64,000 nucleotides of DNA from Candidatus Intricatilinea gracilis (GCA_016702605.1 JADJDQ010000021.1:1426001-1490000); one strand, 5' to 3'. Shown: positions 8,206-18,258, numbered from the stretch's first letter. The notes: generated from the sequence alone by a model not told the origin. Numbers and translations are program-made.

Positions 8206-9228
8206 ATGTCACACACGCCTCCCCTGCCACTGCCAGCTCTCGTGGTGGTGTTCAACGTCGGCGCAGGCCACGGCCAGGCGGACGAGGTACGCGCCACGTT
8301 GCAGGCGGGTTGCGCCGCAGCGGGGCGTAACTTGCAGTTGCTCGAGGTGCACGACCCGGCGCAGCTGGGCGCCATTGCCCGCCAGGCCGTATCGCAGGCC
8401 AGGCAATGCGGCGCCGTCGTGGTGGCGGCTGGTGGTGACGGCACCATCAACACCGTTGCTCAGGCTGTCCTTGGCAGCGGTTGCGCCTTTGGTGTGTTGC
8501 CGCAGGGCACCTTCAACTATTTCAGCCGCACCCACGGCATTCCCTCCGACACGGCCGAGGCCTTGCAGGTGCTGCTGGCCGGGCACTCGCAGCCCGCCCA
8601 GGTGGGGCTGGTCGGCGACCGCATCTTTCTCGTCAACGCCAGCCTGGGCCTGTACCCGCAACTGCTCGAAGAACGCGAGGACTGGAAACGTCAGTTCGGC
8701 CGCAGCCGCCTGGTGGCCTTTGGCGCCGGTCTGGCCACCTTGCTGCGCGGCCACCGCAGCCTGCGCCTGCGCGTCGAAAGCCAGGGGCAGGAACGCGAGC
8801 TGCGCACACCGACCTTGTTCGTCGGCAACAACGCACTTCAGTTGCAGCAGTTGGGCCTGCCCGAAGCCGACGCAGTCGACACCGGCTGCCTGGCCGCCAT
8901 TGCACTGCGCCCCGTGGGTTTGCTGAAGATGCTTGGCTTGTTGTGGCGCGGCGCCTTCGGTCGACTGGGCGACGCCGACGAACTGATCCACGTCGCCACC
9001 CATGAACTCACCGTGCGCCCGAGCCGACGCCTGGGCACCTTTCGCTCGAAACGCATCAAGGTGGCCACCGACGGCGAGATTACGTGGATGCGCCTGCCGC
9101 TGACCTTTCGTGTCGCGCCGCAGTCCCTCGACCTGCTGCGCCCGCCCGCGCCGGCGCCCGATTCAGCGACCGGGTCGGCGCCCGACCCAGCGTCTGAGCC
9201 CGCGGCGCAGCACAAGGCGGCGCAATGA
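8206..9228 (+). CDS. diacylglycerol/lipid kinase, YegS/DagK catalytic family
   Basis: The chosen start is ATG 8206, giving MSHTPPLPLPALVVVFNVGAGHG; an upstream in-frame GTG at 8164 would add 14 poorly conserved residues. The 340-residue protein has the DAGK catalytic glycine motif A-A-G-G-D-G-T-I-N, followed by LPQGTFNYFSRTHGIP, where the family normally has GTxNxFAR. The beta-rich C-terminal half contains the TDGE element (VATDGEITWM), which binds lipid phosphate in relatives. It should phosphorylate a lipid or sphingoid substrate. The tail (about 315-340) is Pro/Ala-rich. It overlaps the metallophosphoesterase by 4 bp (ATGA), implying translational coupling of a kinase with a phosphatase-like partner. 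Confidence 0.9.
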   Translation: MSHTPPLPLPALVVVFNVGAGHGQADEVRATLQAGCAAAGRNLQLLEVHDPAQLGAIARQAVSQARQCGAVVVAAGGDGTINTVAQAVLGSGCAFGVLPQGTFNYFSRTHGIPSDTAEALQVLLAGHSQPAQVGLVGDRIFLVNASLGLYPQLLEEREDWKRQFGRSRLVAFGAGLATLLRGHRSLRLRVESQGQERELRTPTLFVGNNALQLQQLGLPEADAVDTGCLAAIALRPVGLLKMLGLLWRGAFGRLGDADELIHVATHELTVRPSRRLGTFRSKRIKVATDGEITWMRLPLTFRVAPQSLDLLRPPAPAPDSATGSAPDPASEPAAQHKAAQ

Positions 9229-10001
9229 CGCTGCTGCTGCAGGTGTCGGACCCCCACTTCGGCACCGAACGCCCGGACGTCGTCGATGCGCTGGTGCGGC
9301 TCGCGCGGGCCATCGAGCCCCAGGTGCTGCTGCTGTCGGGCGACATCACACAACGCGCCACACGTGCACAGTTCGCTGCAGCACGGGCCTTTGTGCAGCG
9401 ACTGCGTGTGCCGCACTGTCTGGCCGTGCCGGGTAATCACGACATCCCGCTGTTGAATCTGCCGCTACGGCTGCTGCAGCCGTATGCGCGTTACGGCAAG
9501 GCCTTCGGCGTCGATCTCGAACCGAGCCTGCAGACCGACGACTTGCTGCTGCTGGCCGTGAACACCACACGCTGGTGGCGTCACGCCGACGGGCAACTTT
9601 CGGCCAGCCAGATACAGCAAGTGGCGCAGCGCCTGCGCCTGGCGAAGCCGCCACAGCGTCGCGTGGTGATGGTGCACCAGCCTCTGGTGGTGACTCGGCC
9701 CGAAGATGACGGCAACCGCCTGCACGGCCACGCCGCGGCACTGCGGGTGTGGGGCGCAGCGGGAGTGGATCTGATCGTGGGCGGGCACATCCACCTGCCC
9801 TTCGTGCTGCCGCTGGCCAGCGGCGGCTGGGCCGTGCAGGCCGGCACGGCCGTCAGCAAGCGGGTGCGTGCCGGGGCCGGCAATTCGGTGAACGTCATCC
9901 ACATCGATGCTGCCGCCACCGAACGTGCCGTCATCGAACGCTGGGACCACGACCCGGCCCAAGGCGACTTCGTGCCACGTGAACGCTACGTGGCCACTTG
10001 A
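9225..10001 (+). CDS. calcineurin-like metallophosphoesterase
   Basis: A 258-residue cytoplasmic protein with the full dinuclear metal motif set in order: SDPHFG (usually SDLHFG; the D and H ligands are kept), GDITQRA, PGNHD, VMVHQPL and GGHIHLPF. Such enzymes hydrolyse phosphomonoesters or diesters, including UDP-diacylglucosamine and cyclic nucleotides. The ATG overlaps the last codon and stop of the lipid kinase gene, so the two are probably made together. This pairing is compatible with a role in phospholipid turnover, though the substrate is not evident. It converges on the treZ end of the maltodextrin operon. Confidence 0.92.
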   Translation: MTLLLQVSDPHFGTERPDVVDALVRLARAIEPQVLLLSGDITQRATRAQFAAARAFVQRLRVPHCLAVPGNHDIPLLNLPLRLLQPYARYGKAFGVDLEPSLQTDDLLLLAVNTTRWWRHADGQLSASQIQQVAQRLRLAKPPQRRVVMVHQPLVVTRPEDDGNRLHGHAAALRVWGAAGVDLIVGGHIHLPFVLPLASGGWAVQAGTAVSKRVRAGAGNSVNVIHIDAAATERAVIERWDHDPAQGDFVPRERYVAT

Positions 10002-10044
10002 TTCATCTGCTTGTGCATGACCATGCCTTTCGGCCACACGCGGG

Positions 10045-10060
10045 CCGACGCGGCCGTCGG
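10045..10060. terminator. GC hairpin between convergent metallophosphoesterase and treZ
   Basis: CCGACG-CGGC-CGTCGG makes a 6-bp stem with a 4-nt loop in the 158-bp gap between two convergent genes. It is followed by a short TTC, not a real T-run. It is a plausible terminator for either side. Confidence 0.4.
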
Positions 10061-10159
10061 TTCGTGACGTCGCCTGACACCGGACCTGGCACAGATGCCG
10101 TCATCAGCCGGCCTGCTTGCTGAACTGGATGCGCCAGGTCGGATCAGGTCAAGTGCAGA

Positions 10160-11908
10160 TCAGACCCGCGCTGCAAGTACCACGGCACCAAACGGCGCGA
10201 CCTGGCCGGACACGTAGCGGCCCACACTGCACAGCACCGGGTTGGCATAGGCCGCCGGCGCGACAAAGGCCTGCGGCTGGGCCGAGAAGTTCAGCACCGT
10301 GAAGGTGCGGGCGGTCTGCAGCGTGATGACCTGCGTGGCGGGATCGGCTACCAGCGTCACCGCCTTCATGTCGCGCGGACCGAGCGCGCCGCTGCGCTTG
10401 AGACTGATGAGTTGCTGGTAGTACGCGAAGAACTCGCGACCCTGGGGCTCGTCGGTCCGTTGCCATTGCAGCTTGGAGTCGACAAAGGTCTGGCGTGCAT
10501 GCGGGTCGGGCGGCTCGGCGCCGCCAAAGGCGAAGTCGGACTTTCGGCCCTCCCGGCAGCCGTCGATGATGACCTGCTCGCTGAAGTCTTCGAAGAAATA
10601 GAACGGCGCCGTCTCGCCGTATTCCTCGCCCATCCACAGCAAGGGCACGAAAGGGCTGGCCATGATGGTGGTGATGGCCAGCAGCGCCTTGTCGCGGCCG
10701 TAGCTGCTGATCATTCGGTCGCCGTGCAGGCGGTTGCCGACCTGGTCGTGGTTCTGGATGTGCACCACGTGTTCGGGCGCGGTGGTGAGCCGGCCGTCGG
10801 TGCCCACGTACCAGCCGTAGTAACGATCGAAGCGGGTGCCGTCGTAGACGAAGCCGCTGGTCAGGGCCTTGACCACGTCGTCGAAGGCGCCGAAGTTCTG
10901 ATAGTGACGTGTCGTCTCACCGGTGAGCCGGGCGTAGACGGCATGGTTGAGATCGTCGTTCCACTGCGAGTGGTAGTTGAAACCCTGATCACTTGTCACG
11001 TAGCGGTTGTTGCGCAGGTGTTCGGCAATGGTCAGCACCTCGCGGCCTTCTGCCTGGCCAATGGCGCGCGCCAGGTCGGTGAACTCGCGCAGGATGTGCA
11101 ACGGGCTGTTGTCGAAGATGAGTGAGACCGCGTCCATGCGCACGCCGTCGAATCCCACCGTCTGCAGCCAGAAACGCAGGTTCTCGAGAAAGTACTCGCG
11201 CACGCCGTGGTTCCAGGCGATGTCGAAGTTGATGGCCGCGCCCCAGGGTGTGTCGGCCGCCTTGGTGTAGGGCGCGAGGGCACCGCTGTAGTTGCCCTCC
11301 GGGCCGAAGTGGTTGTAGACCACGTCGAGGATGACGGCGATGCCGAGTGAGTGTGCGGCTTCGATGAAGGCCTTCAGCTCGGCGTAGCCGCCGTAGGCCT
11401 GGTGCAGCGCATACAGAAAGGTGCCGTCGTAGCCCCAGTTGCGTTCACCCGCAAAGGCCGCGATCGGCAGCAGCTCGACGACATTGACACCCAAGGCCTT
11501 CAGATGCCCCAACCTGCCCTGGGCACCGGCCAGTGTGCCTTCAGGTGTGAAGGTGCCGAGGTGCAGTTCGTACAGGATCGCATCCGCCATGGCCACACCG
11601 CGCCAGGCCGGGCTGTCGACCTTGATGACATCGGCCACCATCGACGGGCCATGCACTCCGTGTGGCTGGTAGCGCGAAGCGGGGTCGGGCAGACGTTGGC
11701 CGTCGAGCTCGAGCCAGTACAGGCAACCGTGTGGCAGACGTTCACACTCGCCGACCCAGTAACCAACGCCCTCGCTGCGCAGCGGCAGCACCCGATCGGC
11801 ACTGCCGTCGGCGCCGACCAGCAATACCTTGACCGCCTGGGCCTTGGGGGCAAAGACTCGAAACGACGACCTGCCCTGCGGGCTGATGTGGTGACCCGGA
11901 ATGGCCAT
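10160..11908 (-). CDS. treZ: malto-oligosyltrehalose trehalohydrolase
   Basis: I choose ATG 11908 (MAIPGHHISPQGRSSF) because an AAGGAAG ribosome site precedes it; the in-frame 11941 start is less likely. The 582-residue protein has an N-terminal CBM48-like domain (FRVFAPKAQAVKVLLVGADG), then a GH13 barrel. Catalytic residues are D in FDGVRMDAV, E in LTIAEHL and D in QNHDQVGNR, the last being a strong TreZ signature. ALLWMGEEYGE-like and FVDSKLQW blocks are also typical. TreZ releases trehalose from maltooligosyl-trehalose in the cytoplasm. It is the last gene of the operon, 96 bp after the lacI-type gene. Its usual partner TreY is not in the window. Confidence 0.92.
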   Translation of the reverse strand: MAIPGHHISPQGRSSFRVFAPKAQAVKVLLVGADGSADRVLPLRSEGVGYWVGECERLPHGCLYWLELDGQRLPDPASRYQPHGVHGPSMVADVIKVDSPAWRGVAMADAILYELHLGTFTPEGTLAGAQGRLGHLKALGVNVVELLPIAAFAGERNWGYDGTFLYALHQAYGGYAELKAFIEAAHSLGIAVILDVVYNHFGPEGNYSGALAPYTKAADTPWGAAINFDIAWNHGVREYFLENLRFWLQTVGFDGVRMDAVSLIFDNSPLHILREFTDLARAIGQAEGREVLTIAEHLRNNRYVTSDQGFNYHSQWNDDLNHAVYARLTGETTRHYQNFGAFDDVVKALTSGFVYDGTRFDRYYGWYVGTDGRLTTAPEHVVHIQNHDQVGNRLHGDRMISSYGRDKALLAITTIMASPFVPLLWMGEEYGETAPFYFFEDFSEQVIIDGCREGRKSDFAFGGAEPPDPHARQTFVDSKLQWQRTDEPQGREFFAYYQQLISLKRSGALGPRDMKAVTLVADPATQVITLQTARTFTVLNFSAQPQAFVAPAAYANPVLCSVGRYVSGQVAPFGAVVLAARV

Positions 11909-12004
11909 GCGTGAAACTTCCTTGGTTGTGTAGGGACACACGAGCCGATGGCGCGCAAGCGCCTGTCGGCAACGATGGCGGGATCGACCGCTACGGTGTG
12001 GCGC

Positions 12005-13057
12005 TCAGGTGCGTCGCACCACCAGCTCGACCGGCAAGGGCCGCAGCACGACGCCGTCCAGCAGCGCCTGCACCGCACGCTGACCCTTGAGTTGATGGTT
12101 CTGCCGCACGGTGGTCAGGCCGGCGGCACTGGCCGCAGCGATGTCGTCGTATCCCACGATGGCCACCACCTCGGGGCCGTTCCAGCCCCTCACGGCGGCT
12201 TGCACCGCCAACGCCATGCGGTCGCTCATGGCCAGCACGGCCAGGCGGCAACCTGGGGCAAACTGGTCACACAGCGCGGCCACCACCTGGCCGGCGGATT
12301 CGGGGTGGGTGTCGTCCACTTCGATCCAGCGGATGCGCTCGAGCGCATAGCCGGCGGCACGAGCAGCATTGGCGTAACCAGCGACGCGTTCACCCGGCAG
12401 GTAACCGTGAGGCAGGGTCTCCGCGTCCGACAGGGCACGGGCGCGGGTGTCGTCGTCGAGCGGAAACGTCAGCACGAGCACCTGATCCGGACACATCGAC
12501 AGTGCATGTGCCATGGCCATCTCGGCGCCGTGGCGGTCCTGGCTGTTGATCGAGACGGCGCCCTCCACGATCGAATCGACCAGCACCACCGGCTTGGGCA
12601 GCGAGCGCACGGCGTTGGCCAGTTCGAGGTCGACCTCGGCATGCACGATCAGGGCATCGGCCGTCGTCTGGAAGGCCGCGCCGAGATCGAGTCGCCGGCC
12701 CATCTTGGGGATGATCTGCAGGGTCAGGCGACGCCGGTCGAGCTCGATCGACACGCCCTTCAGAAACTCGACGCTCGGCGGGTCGCTGAGTGCATAACAG
12801 AGGTCGTGGTGAAAGATCACCGCCACTTCGTGCACCCCCGTGCGTCGCAAGGCGCGGGCAGCCGGATCGGGGCCGAAGTAGCCCAGCTCCCTGGCCTTGT
12901 TGATGACGTCCTCGCGCAAGCCGGGCGAAAGTCGATGCGGCCGGTTGAAGGCATTGGACACCGTCGTTCGGCTCACCCCGAGCGCGTTGGCCACGTCGAG
13001 CAGCGTCAGTCGCTTGTCGGTCAGTCCACGCCGGGAAACTGCATCATGTTCGGTCAT
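12005..13057 (-). CDS. LacI-family transcriptional regulator inside the maltodextrin operon
   Basis: From ATG 13057 (MTEHDAVSRRG) the product is 350 residues, the normal LacI length. The helix-turn-helix (LTLLDVANALGVSRTTVSNAFNRP) lies at about residues 17-41 and the hinge region follows (ALRRTGVHEVAVIFHHD). The rest is a periplasmic-binding-protein-like effector domain. The recognition helix SRTTVSNA is identical to that of the second regulator at 29129-30196, and the two are paralogues along their length. The start is 4 bp from the stop of the upstream GH13 gene, so it is co-transcribed with the enzymes. It probably senses a maltodextrin or sugar phosphate and binds the operators near lamB; this is inferred. 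Confidence 0.92.
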   Translation of the reverse strand: MTEHDAVSRRGLTDKRLTLLDVANALGVSRTTVSNAFNRPHRLSPGLREDVINKARELGYFGPDPAARALRRTGVHEVAVIFHHDLCYALSDPPSVEFLKGVSIELDRRRLTLQIIPKMGRRLDLGAAFQTTADALIVHAEVDLELANAVRSLPKPVVLVDSIVEGAVSINSQDRHGAEMAMAHALSMCPDQVLVLTFPLDDDTRARALSDAETLPHGYLPGERVAGYANAARAAGYALERIRWIEVDDTHPESAGQVVAALCDQFAPGCRLAVLAMSDRMALAVQAAVRGWNGPEVVAIVGYDDIAAASAAGLTTVRQNHQLKGQRAVQALLDGVVLRPLPVELVVRRT

Positions 13058-13061
13058 CCGT

Positions 13062-14366
13062 TCACTCCAGGATGCGCCAGCCCCAGGGCTCGATGGCGTC
13101 GCCAGCTTGTGGCCAATGTGTTTGCAACACTGCCCCCGCAGCCTGCATGCTGGCACTGAGGTTGACGATGACCGTCACCCCATCGCCGGCAATGGACCGC
13201 CGGTACGCGTAGAGCGCCGGATTGCCCGCGTCCAGCCGCTGCAATGGCGCACCCGCCGCACCGTTGGCCAGGGCCGGATGCCTGTGCTTGTGCGTCAGCA
13301 GTCGCGAGTAGAAGTCCTGCAGCGGCCAGCCCTGCCAGGCAATCGAATCTTGCTCGAAGAAGGCCAAACGCTTGTGCAGCATGGCTTCTTGCCCGCCGTA
13401 GATCAGCGGCATGCCGGGCAACGTGGCAGCCAGCACGGCCATGGCCTCGAAGGCCGGGCCATAGACCTCGCCGTCGTGGCCTTCCCATGCGTTCTTGTCG
13501 TGATTGCTGGTGAAGTTCATCAGGTACGCATCGGCTGGGTACTTGGTCGACCTTCTGGCCAGGCGCTGGTCGAGTGCGTCACCCGCTGCCGACCCGACCA
13601 GGTCGCCACGCGCGATCTGCTTCATCACGTCGTGAAGCGGCCAGTCGTAGACCATGTCGAAGGCCCGCGCCAACAGGGCCACGTCGGCACTTTCGGCCAG
13701 CATGAAGACCGGTTTGATGGCATCGAGCTCGGGCCGCACCCGTTCCCAGAAGGCAAGGGGTACCAAGCTGGCCACGTCGCAGCGAAAGCCGTCCACGTCC
13801 ATCTCGCGCACCCACCAGGACATGGCTGCGGCCATGGCGTCGCGCACAGCCGGCACGGCGAAATCCAGGCCGATCACGTCGGTCCAGTATTCGGGCTCGG
13901 GCCCGCCGGTGTAGGTGTACGAGTGGATCTCGCCGGCGGCGTTCTTCAGGTACCAGTCGGGGTGTGGATCGACCCAGACATGGTCCCACGCCGTGTGGTT
14001 GGCGACCCAGTCGATGAGGACCTTCATGCCCAGCGCATGTGCCGTGTCGACCAAATGCCTGAAGTCGTGCGCCGTGCCGTACTCGGGGTTGACCGCCAGG
14101 TAGTCGCGCACCGCATAGGCACTACCCAGGCCGCCCTTGCGGTTCTTCAGGCCGATGGGATGCACGGGCATGAGCCAGACGATGTCCACCCCCATGGCCT
14201 TCAGGCGCGGCAGATGCGCCTCGAAGGCCGCCAGCGTGCCTTCGGGCGTGTACTGGCGCAGGTTGACCTCGTAGATGGTCGCCTGGCGCGACCACTCGAC
14301 ATGGCGCACATAGGTGCCTGGTGGGGCGGCGCCGGGCGACGTGCTGGTCATGTTGGGCTTGGTCAT
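13062..14366 (-). CDS. cytoplasmic GH13 alpha-amylase-family glycosidase
   Basis: A 434-residue GH13 enzyme without signal peptide. It has the barrel regions WLMPVHPIG, VLIDWVANHT, VDGFRCDVA (catalytic Asp), FMLAESAD (catalytic Glu) and FTSNHDKN (transition-state Asp), then a short C-terminal beta domain. The small size and the opening block (WSRQATIYEVNLRQYTPEGT) fit an intracellular maltodextrin-degrading enzyme rather than a secreted amylase. It may cut imported maltodextrins or limit-dextrins. The gene starts 15 bp after the malQ stop and ends 4 bp before the lacI-type gene, so it is firmly within the operon. ATG 14351 (MTSTSPG) is an alternative start. Confidence 0.88.
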   Translation of the reverse strand: MTKPNMTSTSPGAAPPGTYVRHVEWSRQATIYEVNLRQYTPEGTLAAFEAHLPRLKAMGVDIVWLMPVHPIGLKNRKGGLGSAYAVRDYLAVNPEYGTAHDFRHLVDTAHALGMKVLIDWVANHTAWDHVWVDPHPDWYLKNAAGEIHSYTYTGGPEPEYWTDVIGLDFAVPAVRDAMAAAMSWWVREMDVDGFRCDVASLVPLAFWERVRPELDAIKPVFMLAESADVALLARAFDMVYDWPLHDVMKQIARGDLVGSAAGDALDQRLARRSTKYPADAYLMNFTSNHDKNAWEGHDGEVYGPAFEAMAVLAATLPGMPLIYGGQEAMLHKRLAFFEQDSIAWQGWPLQDFYSRLLTHKHRHPALANGAAGAPLQRLDAGNPALYAYRRSIAGDGVTVIVNLSASMQAAGAVLQTHWPQAGDAIEPWGWRILE

Positions 14367-14381
14367 GAGGGTGCCGGCTGC

Positions 14382-15882
14382 TCAAAGCCGCCCATACAAC
14401 TGCCCGAATCGCCGCAGGCGATCCGCGGTGTCGGGCGCCATCATGGCCCAGGTGTAGCGCCAGCCCCAGTTGCCCGCGGCGGTGCCGGGGAAATTCATGC
14501 GGTGCTCGGCGCCCAGGTTTATCACGTCCTGCATGGGGTGCACCGCCGTGTCGGCCACGCTGGCGCTGGCGGCGCGGATCAGGTCCCCAGTTGACGGCGC
14601 GGCCGTCGCAGGCGAGGTATTCACGCAGGTGGTTGCGTTCGTCTTCGGACGCATCGGCCCACCAGCCCAGCGTGGTGTTGTTGTCGTGGCTGCCGGTGTA
14701 GACGACCGAGTCGTGCGTGTGGTTGTGCGGCAGGAAGCGGCTCTCGGCGGCCAACTGCTCGCCCCAGGCGAACTGCAGGATACGCATGCCCGGAAAATCG
14801 AACTCGGTGCGCAGCGCGTCGACGTCGGGCGTGATCACCCCCAGGTCTTCGGCAATGATGGGCAGCGGGCCGAGTGCACCGGCGATGGCCTTGAACAGCG
14901 CCGGGCCGGGGCCGGGCACCCAGCGCCCGTTCATCGCGGGTGGGCTCGCTGGCCGGGATCTCCCAGTAGCCGGCAAAGCCGCGGAAGTGGTCGATGCGCA
15001 CGATGTCGACCAGCTCGAAGATGCGCCGCACCCGCTCGATCCACCAGGCGTAACCTTCGCTGGCATGGGCCGACCAGCGGTACAGCGGATTGCCCCAGCG
15101 CTGGCCGGTGGCGCGCTGAACGCGTCGGGCGGCACCCCCGGCCACCACGGTGGGCTGGCCGGCGGTGTCGAGCTCGAACAGTTCGGGCCGGGCCCAGCAT
15201 TCGGCGCTGTTGTGGGCGATGAAGATGGGCGCGTCGCCCACGATCTGCACGCCGCGCTGGTTGGCATAGCCCGCAGGCGTGCCCACTGCCTGAAGAAGCA
15301 CCACTGGCAAAAGATCCAGAACTGGATACGTTCGCCGTGCTGCTTGGCGGCCGCGGCCAGCGCGGCGGGCTGACGTGTGGCCAGTGCTGGCGCCCAGTCG
15401 GTCCAGGAGCGTTGGTCGTGGTGCTCCGAGATCGCCATGAACAAGGCGTAGTTGTCCAGCCAGCTGGTGTGTTCGGCGCAAAAGGCCGCCAGTTCGGCGC
15501 GTTCTTGCCGGGTTGCACTCAGGGCGAACCGGCGCGCGGCGCGTTCGAGCCGCACCATGCGGTACGGCACCATGGCCGCAAAGTTGACCGCCGTGTCGCT
15601 CAGGCCGGGCTCGGGCACCAGGTCGTCGGCGGACAACCAGCCGCGCGTGTGCAACTCGGCCAGGTCGATCATGAGCACATTGCCGGCAAAGGCCGAACTG
15701 CTCATGTAGGGCGAGTCGCCCAGGCCGATGTTGACCAGCGGCAGGATCTGCCAGAGCTTCTGGCCACCAGCCACCAGCCAGTCGACGAAGTGGTACGCCG
15801 AGGGGCCGAAGTCGCCCGAGCCATGCGGGCCGGGCAAGGACGTGGGGTGCAGCAAGATGCCGCTGCGGCGGGGGAAACGCAT
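14382..15882 (-). pseudogene. malQ: 4-alpha-glucanotransferase (amylomaltase), frameshifted - probably sequence error
   Basis: The frame starts at ATG 15882 (MRFPRRSGILLHPTSLPGPHG) and the amylomaltase homology runs to a stop at 14382, about 499 residues if repaired, the normal length for the short MalQ type. The homology changes frame five times, near 15270, 15135-15139 (C5), 15109-15115, 14938-14940 (GGG) and 14585-14588 (C4). Stitched together, the conserved blocks are all present: VGDAPIFIAHNSAE, GVPPDAFSA, TGQRWGNPLYRW, IVRIDHFRGF (catalytic Asp), LPIIAEDLG (catalytic Glu), GSHDNNT (third carboxylate) and RMNFPGT. MalQ transfers glucan chains between maltodextrins in the cytoplasm. Intact motifs and homopolymer sites favour sequencing error over decay. 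Confidence 0.85.
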
Positions 15883-15939
15883 GTTGGATCCTCGAAGACT
15901 CGCAAGCAAAGAGTGCGCAGTTCGTGTGCCGGGCGGGTA

Positions 15940-18120
15940 TCAACCGGCCTGCCAGGTGAAGATCACGCTGGCCAGCGGCGGCAGCGTGAAGCGCAGCGAA
16001 AACGGCTTGCCGTGCCAGGGCACGGCCTCGGCGGTGGGGGCGCCGTAGGCGGTGCCGACGTTGCTGCCGCCGTAGTGGCTCGAATCGGTGTTGACCCGCT
16101 CTTGGTAGACGCCGGCATGCGGCACACCGATGCGGTAGTCGGCCTGCAGCGACGGGGTGAAGTTGCTCACCACCACCGCCAGCGCATTGCCGTCGTGGCC
16201 ACGCCGGATGAAGCTCAGCACCGAACGATCGGCATCGTTGTGGTCGATCCACTCGAAGCCCCTGGCGTCGAAGTCGCGCTGGTACAGCGCCGGGGTGTGC
16301 TGGTACAGGTGGTTCAAGTCCTGAGCAAGCGCTGCACACCGGCGTGTGACGGGTCGCCCAGCAGGTGCCAGTCCAGGCTGTGTTCGTGGTTCCACTCGCG
16401 CTCTTGCGCAAACTCGCAGCCCATGAACAGCAGTTTCTTGCCCGGGTGGCCCCACACGAAACCCAGGTAGGCGCGCAGATTGGCAAATCGTTGCCAGCGG
16501 TCGCCCGGCATCTTGCTCCAGCAGCGAGCCCTTGCCGTGCACCACCTCGTCGTGCGAGATTGGCAACACGAAGTTCTCGTTGAAGGCATAGACCAGGCCG
16601 AACGTCATCTCGCCCTGGTGGAACTGGCGGTGCACAGGGTCGCGTGCCATGTATTGCAGCGTGTCGTGCATCCAGCCCATGTTCCATTTGTAGTGAAAAG
16701 CCCAGGCCGCCGGCAAACACCGGGCGCGACACGGCCGGAAAAGCCGTCGACTCTTCGGCCAGGGTGATGGCCTGGCCACGCTCCACACCCACCACCTCGT
16801 TCATGCGCTGCAGGAACGATGGTCGAGTCTCGCGCCCGCCCCGGTGGTTGGGCACCCATTCACCGGCCTTGCGGCTGTAGTCGCGGTAGAGCATCGAGGC
16901 CACGGCGTCGACCCGCAGGCCGTCCACACCGTAACGCTCGAGCCAGTACAACGCGTTGCCGACCAGGAAGTTGCGCACCTCGGTGCGGCCGAAGTTGTAG
17001 ATGAGGGTGTTCCAGTCCTGGGTGGAACCTTCGCGGGGTCGGCGTATTCGTACAGGTGGGTGCCGTCGAAGTTGGGCCAGGCCATGGGCGTCGCTCGGAA
17101 AGTGCGCCGGCACCCAGTCCAGGATGAGGCCGATGCCTTCGGTGTGGCAACGATCGACGAAGCGACGAAAGGCTGTGGGATCGCCAAAACGGGACGTCGG
17201 CGCATACATGCCCACCGGCTGGTAGCCCCAGGAGCCGTCGAAGGGATGCTCCGACACGGGCAGCAGTTCGAGGTGGGTGAAGCCCATCTCGCGGGTGTAG
17301 GGCACCAGGGTGTCGGCCAGTTCGTCCCAGTTGAGCCAGCGGTTGCCGTCCTCAGGCTTGCGTCGCCAGGAGCTGAGGTGCACTTCGTAGATGCTGACCG
17401 GTGCATCCAGCGCGTTGGCTTGTTTGCGCTGCTCGCTGGGCGCGATCGCAGCCGGCATACGCGCCACGACGCTGGCCGTGGCCGGGCGCAGTTCACTTTG
17501 CAGCGCGTAGGGGTCGGCCTTTTGCGGCAGCAGGTGGCCGCTGCGGCTGCGGATCTCGTACTTGTAGCGGGTGCCCGCTGTAACGCCGGGCAGGAAGATC
17601 TCCCACACGCCACATTCGCGGCGCAGGCGCATGGGGTGGCGCCGGCCGTCCCAGTGGTTGAAGTCGCCGACCACACTGACGCGCGAGGCATTGGGCGCCC
17701 ACACGGCAAAGCTGGTGCCGGGCACCCCGAGCATCTCGCGTTCGGTGGCGCCGAGCACTTCGTAGGGTCGCAGGTGGGTGCCCTCCCCCATCAGCCCACG
17801 TCCATCTCGCCCAGCACGGGCGGGAATCGGTAGGGGTCGTCGATGACCGACCGGTGGCCGTCGTGCCAGCGCACCGCCAGGCGGTAGTCGGCGCTGGCGT
17901 CGGGGGGCAGCGGGACTTCGAAGAATCCGTCGTCGCGCCGCGCGATCAGGGCGCACACAGGTGTCGTGCCATCGGCCGCCAGCACATCCACCTGGGCTGC
18001 ACCGGGCAGGAAGCAGCGCAGCCAGCGGGTGCCGTCGTCGCCCGGATGCAGGCCGAGCACCGCGAAGGGATCCCCGCAGGCGCCGCTGCGCAACTGGTCG
18101 AGGATGGTGTCGCAGATCAT
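15940..18120 (-). pseudogene. glgB: 1,4-alpha-glucan branching enzyme, frameshifted - probably sequence error
   Basis: Homology to GlgB runs from ATG 18120 (MICDTILDQLRSG) to the stop at 15940, equal to 727 codons; E. coli GlgB has 728. Frame changes occur near 17790, 17071, 17035-17038 (G4), 16696-16699 (A4), 16509-16515 and 16320, with two more compensating changes possible near 17020-17027. They sum to zero, so the N-terminal and C-terminal segments share a frame. The restored protein has N1 and CBM48 domains (DPYRFPPVLGEMD, FAVWAPNASRVSVVGDFNHW) and the barrel with GVDGLRVDAVASM, TLAEESTAFP and LPISHDEVVHG. It creates alpha-1,6 branches in glycogen. A start at 18171 is also possible. It lies between malK and malQ. 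Confidence 0.87.
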
Positions 18121-18258
18121 GGGGCGTGCTCGCGGTGGGTCGAAGGTCGGGCGCAGCTCACGGGCAGGCACTGGCGGTCGCAGGGGCTGGCGAGCATGCG
18201 GGCACTTGCGCGGCTTGGCCGGGGCGGGTGGCGCTCAGGTGCCCAGGGCGCTGGCGAC

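Noticed and set aside
14621..17956. A 1111-residue open frame covering glgB and malQ as one protein
   Set aside because: It only joins segments of two frameshifted genes through the intergenic gap; GlgB and MalQ homology switch in and out of this frame.
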